Position numbers and translations under genes: made by a program. 64,000 nt of DNA from Plantibacter sp. PA-3-X8 (lineage in GTDB: Bacteria > Actinomycetota > Actinomycetes > Actinomycetales > Microbacteriaceae), in contig NZ_CP033107.1 in assembly GCF_003856975.1 (NCBI RefSeq), positions 558,001 through 622,000 on the forward strand. The letters run 5' to 3'. Shown here in pieces: positions 58,244 through 64,000 of the stretch. The notes beneath the pieces were generated by a model that saw nothing but the letters and a program-made list of their open reading frames with translations, did not search any database and was not told the origin of the DNA. The first letter of the stretch is position 1. Each line of letters opens with the position of its first letter.

Positions 58244-61093
58244 GTGGCACACCCGACCACCGTCCCATCCCTCATGACCGAAGCCATCGGCGAAGCCGTG
58301 GGTGACCCCTCCCGGATCCGCACCCGGGCAATCGACCTGGCCGCGTACGCCGGGGATGCATCGCACTACCTGCTGACGCCCGAGGCGGTCGTCATCGCGG
58401 AGAGCGCCGCCGAGGTCGCATCGATCCTCCGGGCGGCGACGCGGTCCGCCGCGCCCGTCACGTTCCGGTCGGGCGGCACCAGCCTGTCCGGTCAGGCGTC
58501 CGGTTCCGGCATCATCGTCGACACCAGGCAGCGGTTCAAGTCCATCGAGGTGCTCGACGACGGCAAGCGCGTCCGGGTGCAGCCGGGGGCGACGGTGGCG
58601 CAGGTCAACGCGCGACTCACGCGACTCGGCTACCGCCTCGGCCCGGACCCGGCGAGCGAGGTGGCGTGCACGATCGGCGGCGTCATCGCGAACAACTCCA
58701 GCGGCATGGCCTGCGGGATCGACGAGAACACCTACCGGACGCTGGAATCGATGGTGTTCGTCCTCCCGTCCGGCACCACGATCGACACGGCCGACCCGAC
58801 GGCTGACCGACAGCTCCACGAAGCGGAACCGGAACTCGCCGAGGGCATCGAGCGCCTGCAGCGCCGCGTGCGATCGGACCCGGCGTCGGTCGCGTCCATC
58901 GAGCGCCAGTTCTCCCTGAAGAACACCATGGGGTACGGGATCAACGCGTTCCTCGACTTCGAGTCGCCCGTGGACGTCCTGCAGCACCTCATCATCGGCT
59001 CGGAGGGCACGCTGGCATTCGTCGCCGAGGCGACCTTCCGCACCGTCCCCGTCCTCCCGCTGGTGTCGACGGCGCTGGCCGTGTTCCCCTCCCTCGACGC
59101 GGCGACGCGCGCGCTGCCCGAGCTGGTCGCGTCCGGAGCCGCCACGCTCGAGCTCATGGACGCCACGTCCCTGACGGTCGGGCAGCGACTTCCCGGCAGC
59201 CCGGCGGAGATCCAGGGGTTCACGCCGGACGGTCACGCGGCACTCCTCGTCGAGTACCGCTCCGAGGACGCCGTCGAACTCAGGGACCGCGCGACGGCGG
59301 GCGGTGTGCTCCTGAACGGTCTGGACGTGCACGCGCCGGTGCTGTTCTCGAGCGATGCGTCCCAGCGGTCGCGCGCCTGGGCTCTCCGGAAGGGCCTCTA
59401 CGCCTCGGTCGCGGGAGCGCGGCCCTCCGGCACCACGGCCCTCCTCGAAGACATCGTCGTGCCGACCGCCGCCCTGGCAGACACCTGCGCGAGCCTGCAG
59501 GAGCTGTTCGTGCAGCACGCCTATCGCGACTCCGTCATCTTCGGTCACGCGAAGGACGGCAACATCCACTTCATGCTGACCGACCGGTTCGAGGGCGACG
59601 CCGCACTCGGCCGGTTCAACGGCTTCACCGAACAGATGGTCGACCTCGTCCTCGCGGCGGGCGGCAACCTGAAGGCCGAGCACGGCACGGGTCGCGCCAT
59701 GGCACCGTACGTCCGCCGGCAGTACGGCGATGAACTGTACGGGGTGATGCTCGAGCTGAAGCGGTTGGCCGACCCGGCCGGGGTGATGAACCCCGGCGTG
59801 CTGATCGACGAGGATCCCCAGGCGCACCTCCAGGGGATCAAGCTCCAGCCGACCGTCGAGGAGGAGGTCGACCGCTGCGTCGAGTGCGGGTACTGCGAAC
59901 CCGTCTGCCCGAGTCGCGACCTGACGCTGACGCCGCGGCAGCGCATCGTCGTCCGCCGTGCCGAGGAGTCCGCTCGCGCTCGCGGGGACATCGCCCTCGC
60001 GGAGGAGCTCGCGGACGACTACGACTACGCCGGCGTGCAGACCTGTGCCGTCGACGGGATGTGTCAGACGGCGTGCCCGGTCCAGATCAACACGGGCGCG
60101 CTGGTCAAGCGCATCCGGCGCACCGAGGCGGCTCCGGTCGCCGCCGCGGGCTGGAAGGCTGCTGCCACCGGTTGGGGGCCGGTCACGAGGATCGGTTCGG
60201 TCGCGCTCTCCGGCGCGAAGCTCCTGCCGGCCCCGGTGGTCGGTGCGGTGACGGACGTCGCGCGTGCCGTGCTCGGCGCGGACACCGTGCCGAGGTACTC
60301 GGGCGATCTGCCGGGCGGCGGACGGTCGCGGAAGGCCCTCGGCCGGACGGTGGGTGCCGGTGACGGTCCGACCGTCGGCATCTACGTCCCGGCGTGCGTG
60401 AACAGCATGTTCGGCGCGGCGGACGGTGGGGACGGCGTCATGGGTGCTTTCACCCGACTGCTCGAGCGGGCGGGCCTGAGCATGATGGTCCCCGACGGCG
60501 TCGAGTCGATCTGTTGCGGCACCCCGTGGTCGTCGAAGGGGTTCGCGTCCGGTGCTGCGGTGAACGAGCAACGCACGGTCGAACGCATCCGAGCGGCCGT
60601 GGCCGACAGCGGCCTCGTGGTCGTCAGCGACGCGTCGAGCTGCACCGAGGGCTTCGCGAAGCTCCTCAGCGAGAGCGGCGTGGTCGTCGAGGACGCGGTG
60701 GCCTTCGCCGCCCGGGAGATCCTGCCTCGGGTCGACGTCTCAGCGCAGATCGAGCAGCTCGTCCTGCACCCGACCTGTTCCTCACGACAGATGGGCCTCG
60801 ACCCGGATCTCGTGCTGATCGGCGAAGCCGTGGCCGAGCGCGTGCACGTCCCGGACGACTGGGGCTGCTGCGCCTTCGCCGGCGACCGCGGCATGCTGCA
60901 CCCCGAGCTGACGGCGTCCGCGACGAAAGCCGAGGCCGCCGAGGTCGCCGCCCTCGGTGCCGACGCGCACGCGTCGTGCAACCGCACCTGCGAACTCGGG
61001 ATGACCCGCGCCACGGGCGAGGACTACCGCCACGTGCTCGAACTGCTGGACGCCGCGTCGTCTCGCGCGGAGCGTGGGGCAAGCCTGCGATGA
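58244..61093 (+). CDS. FAD/4Fe-4S D-lactate dehydrogenase-like flavoprotein
   Basis: 949 residues, three modules. FAD-binding PCMH (about 45-230; TFRSGGTSLSGQASGSGIIVD) and FAD-oxidase C domain (about 270-540; HAKDGNIHFM, AEHGTGRAMAPYV) are followed by a ferredoxin-like pair of 4Fe-4S sites (CVECGYCEPVCP near 545; CAVDGMCQTACP near 600) and two CCG cysteine motifs (CCGTPWSSKG, WGCCAFAGDRG). This is the Dld-II-type quinone-linked D-lactate dehydrogenase. Placed after murQ, which releases D-lactate, it very likely oxidises that lactate to pyruvate. GTG start has GAAGGA six bases before it. A role for glycolate or another 2-hydroxyacid is the alternative. Confidence 0.92.
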   Translation: MAHPTTVPSLMTEAIGEAVGDPSRIRTRAIDLAAYAGDASHYLLTPEAVVIAESAAEVASILRAATRSAAPVTFRSGGTSLSGQASGSGIIVDTRQRFKSIEVLDDGKRVRVQPGATVAQVNARLTRLGYRLGPDPASEVACTIGGVIANNSSGMACGIDENTYRTLESMVFVLPSGTTIDTADPTADRQLHEAEPELAEGIERLQRRVRSDPASVASIERQFSLKNTMGYGINAFLDFESPVDVLQHLIIGSEGTLAFVAEATFRTVPVLPLVSTALAVFPSLDAATRALPELVASGAATLELMDATSLTVGQRLPGSPAEIQGFTPDGHAALLVEYRSEDAVELRDRATAGGVLLNGLDVHAPVLFSSDASQRSRAWALRKGLYASVAGARPSGTTALLEDIVVPTAALADTCASLQELFVQHAYRDSVIFGHAKDGNIHFMLTDRFEGDAALGRFNGFTEQMVDLVLAAGGNLKAEHGTGRAMAPYVRRQYGDELYGVMLELKRLADPAGVMNPGVLIDEDPQAHLQGIKLQPTVEEEVDRCVECGYCEPVCPSRDLTLTPRQRIVVRRAEESARARGDIALAEELADDYDYAGVQTCAVDGMCQTACPVQINTGALVKRIRRTEAAPVAAAGWKAAATGWGPVTRIGSVALSGAKLLPAPVVGAVTDVARAVLGADTVPRYSGDLPGGGRSRKALGRTVGAGDGPTVGIYVPACVNSMFGAADGGDGVMGAFTRLLERAGLSMMVPDGVESICCGTPWSSKGFASGAAVNEQRTVERIRAAVADSGLVVVSDASSCTEGFAKLLSESGVVVEDAVAFAAREILPRVDVSAQIEQLVLHPTCSSRQMGLDPDLVLIGEAVAERVHVPDDWGCCAFAGDRGMLHPELTASATKAEAAEVAALGADAHASCNRTCELGMTRATGEDYRHVLELLDAASSRAERGASLR

Positions 61094-61140
61094 CGAGCTG
61101 AGTCGGTGACCCTAGGCACCTGTCAGGAGCTCACCTGATA

Positions 61141-61167
61141 GTGTCACTTATGCAAGTTAAGTGACAC
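61141..61167. promoter_or_regulatory. perfect inverted repeat upstream of the Fic gene
   Basis: GTGTCACTTA (61141-61150) and TAAGTGACAC (61158-61167) are a perfect 10-bp repeat with a 7-nt spacer, 30 nt before the Fic start. Likely operator, or an mRNA hairpin near the ribosome site. Confidence 0.6.
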
Positions 61168-61197
61168 TTAACGGCGCGCTAGAGACAGGAGCGGTAG

Positions 61198-62391
61198 ATG
61201 GACGCCTGGCCGAGGCATGAACACCATACGGTCGCCTGGCAAGCAACCGGCAGGCGGGGAAACCGTGAAGACCGCATGCTTGCGGAGATCTCGGTTGCGC
61301 TGCCGCCACACATCGCAACACTCTCGGTTCCACCGACACCACCGCGCGAGCTTCTCCGTGCCCGCTACGAGACCGAGGAACTCGAGCGCGTCGCCGGAGG
61401 TGTGCTGCAGCCACTGGCCGGCTTCTTGATCCGCATGGAATCCGTTGCTTCCTCGCGCATCGAACAGGTTGAAGCCAGCACCACCGCTTTCGCGCGTGCC
61501 CTCGGCGGCCTGAAGGAGAATTCCTCTGCTGTGTCGATGGTTTCCGCCGGCCGTGCCATCACGGCCCTGATCGGGGCATCAGAAACGACTATCGACCTCG
61601 ACGAGATCTTGCATGCACACGAGTTGCTGATGCGGGACGACCCTGAAGAACATCGCTACGCAGGCCGAGTGCGCGACGTTCAGAATTGGATCGGTGGGTC
61701 CCATTTCTCACCGCGCAATGCGCTCTACGTGCCTCCGCCGCCGGAACTCGTGCCGGACTATCTCACCGACCTTCTCGATTTCGCGAACCGAGACGATGTC
61801 GATCCGATCGCTCAGGCGGCTATCGTGCACGCGCAATTCGAGAGCATCCACCCGTTCACGGACGGTAACGGTCGAATCGGCCGGGCTCTCATCGGTTCAG
61901 TGCTTCGCAGGCGTGGGGTGACACCGGGAACAGTGCTGCCGATCGCGTCAGCCCTCGCCGCCGACACCGCCCACTACTTCCGACTCCTCACCGCTTACCG
62001 GGCGGGGGACGCCGAGGCGATCATCACCGACGTCGCTCTCAGCGTGGAGGTCGCAGCCCGCGAGGCCCGTGGAACCGCGAGGTCGTTTGCCCGCTACGCC
62101 AAGTCGTGGCGACAGGAGGCCGGAGTGCGCACCGGGAGCACCGCCGATCTCCTCCTCGACGTGCTGGTGGCCCTGCCGGTCTTCAGTGCCGAGCAGCTCG
62201 CGGAGCGCTCGGGCCTCGCGGATCGGGCCGTGTACCGGGCCATCGAACAACTCGAAGCGTCCCGGATCATCGCAGAGGTCACGAATCGCAAGCGTGACCG
62301 CGTGTACGCCGTCACCGACGTGCTCGACGAGTTCGAAGACCTCGACGACCGGATCCGGTCGCGGATCACCCGACTCCGCACAGCCACCTGA
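61198..62391 (+). CDS. Fic-domain protein
   Basis: 397 residues. The full Fic motif HPFTDGNGRIGR (His218) is present. A C-terminal winged helix (about 310-385; LPVFSAEQLAERSGLADRAVYRAIEQLEASRII) is typical of chromosomal Fic/DUF4172-like proteins. An N-terminal SSRIEQ (85-90) resembles the inhibitory helix motif (S/T)xxxE(G/N) but has Gln at the last place. It AMPylates or otherwise modifies a protein with a nucleotide. Base use is slightly more A/T-rich than neighbours, and the unusual palindrome upstream hints at an acquired gene. No toxin-antitoxin partner adjoins. AGGAG seven bases before the ATG. Confidence 0.9.
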   Translation: MDAWPRHEHHTVAWQATGRRGNREDRMLAEISVALPPHIATLSVPPTPPRELLRARYETEELERVAGGVLQPLAGFLIRMESVASSRIEQVEASTTAFARALGGLKENSSAVSMVSAGRAITALIGASETTIDLDEILHAHELLMRDDPEEHRYAGRVRDVQNWIGGSHFSPRNALYVPPPPELVPDYLTDLLDFANRDDVDPIAQAAIVHAQFESIHPFTDGNGRIGRALIGSVLRRRGVTPGTVLPIASALAADTAHYFRLLTAYRAGDAEAIITDVALSVEVAAREARGTARSFARYAKSWRQEAGVRTGSTADLLLDVLVALPVFSAEQLAERSGLADRAVYRAIEQLEASRIIAEVTNRKRDRVYAVTDVLDEFEDLDDRIRSRITRLRTAT

Positions 62392-62640
62392 ACGAGTGCA
62401 CTGCCGGTCCTCGCCGCGAACTCCATCCGCCCGAGCCCCGTTTCAAGGCCGGCGAACGATGACTGCTTCGAGCCACCGCACCGTCTCTAGCCGAGCGGCG
62501 CTCCGTCGCATCTGCAGCGACATCGCGCCGGCTCGTCGAGGAGCTGGTCCCAGGCGGATCGTTCGCGCATGGCGTGTCTCCCGAGACGGCAGTCATGGGA
62601 GAGGAGCGGCTTCGGCCGCATAGCGCGCCTCAAGGGACGC

Positions 62641-63243
62641 TCATTCGGTGCCGTCGCCGGTTGATGCGAGGACATGCTCCGCGTACCCGCCACAGCCGGC
62701 GTCCTCCCAGTTGTAGCTTTCGCCCGCGAGCCGCGTGCCGACGTACGCCTTCCACTCCGGCGTGCCGACTGCGGGGAGATCGATGGAGTTGCTGCGGCGT
62801 TGATCCTCCGTCCGCTCCCACGGGAGGGAGAAGGTGAAGTCCAGGCCGAGTTCCGCCATGCATTGCGCCGCGATGAAGTTCCGGGTGACGAGCAGTTCCT
62901 GCACCGCACGTTGCTGGGGCGTGAGCGTGCTCGGGTAGGTCACGAGCTTCGGGTCGGTGTCCGCATCGTAGACCGGCGTTCCGAAGGTGTTGCGCCGGCG
63001 GCCGTCCGCAGTCGTGATCGTGGGATCCGGATTCAGGTACGCGGAGACATCGACGCCACGGTCCTCGAGCGGGACGAATTCGAACGTGCCGACGGTGCGC
63101 TGTTCGGCTGCATACGCGGCCTGGGCGACCGCCGCCGCCCCGGTGCCAGCGAACACGCCGACACCGAGGGCGGCCACTAGGAGCGCTGTCATGGTTCGCG
63201 CTCGGCTCCGCGGGACCAGACGCGCAGCTCCTGGCGTCCCCAT
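62641..63243 (-). CDS. exported hypothetical protein
   Basis: 200 residues. An N-terminal hydrophobic segment (about 18-40) suggests a membrane anchor or uncleaved signal. Two Cys lie in IAAQCMAEL and DAGCGGY; the first matches an SCMADRG-like block of the next gene. Start overlaps the upstream stop by 1 nt, so it is co-translated. The 249 nt between its stop and the Fic gene hold no feature that I recognise. Confidence 0.7.
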   Translation of the reverse strand: MGTPGAARLVPRSRARTMTALLVAALGVGVFAGTGAAAVAQAAYAAEQRTVGTFEFVPLEDRGVDVSAYLNPDPTITTADGRRRNTFGTPVYDADTDPKLVTYPSTLTPQQRAVQELLVTRNFIAAQCMAELGLDFTFSLPWERTEDQRRSNSIDLPAVGTPEWKAYVGTRLAGESYNWEDAGCGGYAEHVLASTGDGTE

Positions 63244-63962
63244 CAGTGTTCGAACCCTGCAGCAGCGTCGGCGGCGGTGACGCAGGCGCGCTCCCAGGTC
63301 CCCTGCTCCGACTCCGGGTAGCTGGAGTCGTACGCGTATGCGTCGATGATCCACTGGTGGGTCTCTTCCGGCGACAGACCGTCGGGCATACCGGCCGGCC
63401 GCTCGGCGTCAGCGAAGGGCGCGGTCTGCAGGGTCATGTCGACTTCACCGACGAACTCGTGGCCGCGGTCGGCCATGCAGGAGCGCATCGCGTCGATGTG
63501 GCGCTGGTACTGCGCCGCGAACGCCAGCGCGGTAGCTCGTTCCTCCGCGGTCGGGACGTACGCTGCCTCGGCCGCCGCGGACGCCGCGTCCCGCTGGACC
63601 CAGCACGGTTCCGCCGCGGCGTACCATGCCTCCTGGTCGACCTCGCTCAGCCCCGACGGCATCCCGTCGAAAGTGGTTCCGTCGAACGGGAACCCGGCCT
63701 CCACCATGCACGACTCCATCGTCAGGAGGCCCACCTGGCGGAACTCCTGCCACTTGTCCTGCAGGAAGAACTCGTCGATGTGAGCGGCATCGGTCGGTGG
63801 CGACGTCGGCGTCGGCGTCTCCGGGGAACTCGCCGAGGTCTCCGGAGCATCCGAGGAGTCCGTCGCGGGCCTCATGCTGAGCGCCTGCGCCGCCACGCCA
63901 CCGAACCCGCCGGCGGCCACCAGCCCGGCCGCGACCAGGATCAAGAACTTCTTGCGAGCCAT
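63243..63962 (-). CDS. exported hypothetical protein, partner of 62641
   Basis: 239 residues, signal or anchor (about 5-30), Pro/Ser/Thr linker (38-62), then a helical domain with Cys at ESCMVEAG, AEPCWVQ, RSCMADRG and RACVTAA, enough for two disulfides. Four-Cys helical pattern and the duplicated (S/Q)CM(V/A)(E/D) motifs with the downstream gene suggest related folds. GGAGAG lies ahead of the ATGATG start. Unknown role. Promoter lies at the window edge. Confidence 0.75.
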   Translation of the reverse strand: MARKKFLILVAAGLVAAGGFGGVAAQALSMRPATDSSDAPETSASSPETPTPTSPPTDAAHIDEFFLQDKWQEFRQVGLLTMESCMVEAGFPFDGTTFDGMPSGLSEVDQEAWYAAAEPCWVQRDAASAAAEAAYVPTAEERATALAFAAQYQRHIDAMRSCMADRGHEFVGEVDMTLQTAPFADAERPAGMPDGLSPEETHQWIIDAYAYDSSYPESEQGTWERACVTAADAAAGFEH

Positions 63963-64000
63963 CATCTCTCCAACTTCGAACATCACGTTTATAGGAAGAT

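Noticed and set aside
58031..60571. 846-codon open frame on the minus strand
   Set aside because: It is antisense to the well-supported D-lactate dehydrogenase; composition is Arg/Asp/Gly/His-rich nonsense typical of GC-rich shadow frames.

Overview
This is a 64-kb piece of a high-GC actinobacterial chromosome. The 5' part of a 16S rRNA gene at the left edge, the Actinobacteria-type rRNA leader motif upstream of it, many GTG starts, 4-nt ATGA/GTGA gene overlaps and a LAxTG-type surface protein together point to the family Microbacteriaceae. I cannot fix the genus by eye. There are no tRNAs, CRISPR arrays, insertion sequences, integrases or phage blocks. The window is ordinary chromosome with several accessory islands.

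Layout. (1) 1-1.4 kb: partial 16S rRNA (minus) with leader and two candidate promoters. (2) 1.4-8.1 kb: zinc region, all minus: ZnuA, ZnuC, ZnuB, a Zur-like Fur regulator and a YcgR/YcgQ-type permease pair, with a Zur-box palindrome upstream of znuA. (3) 8.1-12.8 kb: branched-chain 2-oxoacid dehydrogenase E1a-E1b-E2 behind a HisC-like aminotransferase. (4) 12.9-19.4 kb: holin-like membrane protein, a WXG100-like/hydrolase gene pair, LMW protein tyrosine phosphatase and purB, a tandem-repeat tract, two membrane proteins and a nitronate monooxygenase. (5) 19.5-22.7 kb: nitrilase-type amidase, APC permease and GntR regulator, probably one catabolic unit. (6) 22.7-29.9 kb: endonuclease-fold protein, a ParA/MinD-like ATPase, then two XRE-MmyB regulators mixed with two stand-alone MmyB-type ligand-binding proteins and an oxalate-decarboxylase bicupin. 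(7) 30.0-32.8 kb: PucR regulator, DyP peroxidase with an encapsulin-targeting tail, and encapsulin shell protein. (8) 32.8-40.2 kb: GlxA-type regulator, an SDR and a thioredoxin-reductase-like gene that each carry an in-frame TGA, an MFS pump, UBP zinc finger and small regulators, PRISE-type reductase. (9) 40.2-51.2 kb: small enzymes, among them a complete class A beta-lactamase, S41 peptidase, haloperoxidase-type hydrolase, NUDIX, cupin, PAP2, APH-like kinase, GNAT, VOC, and a MarR/SDR pair with twin operators. (10) 51.2-61.1 kb: sortase-type surface protein, then a MurNAc salvage unit (RpiR regulator, MHS transporter, AnmK, MurQ, NagB, FAD/FeS D-lactate dehydrogenase). (11) 61.1-64 kb: Fic protein with a strong upstream palindrome and two small exported proteins.

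How the genes work together. The clearest functional units are zinc uptake under Zur, 2-oxoacid oxidation fed by a transaminase, the encapsulated peroxidase, and the MurNAc unit. In the last, AnmK phosphorylates anhydro-MurNAc, MurQ splits off D-lactate, NagB deaminates GlcN6P and the large flavoprotein can burn the D-lactate. No nagA deacetylase lies in the window.

The most unusual signals are a dispersed palindromic element (four copies, three of which write the last codons and stop of unrelated genes), two nearby genes broken by TGA codons, and the cluster of MmyB sensor domains lacking a DNA-binding part. All calls come from reading the sequence by eye. No database search was run.
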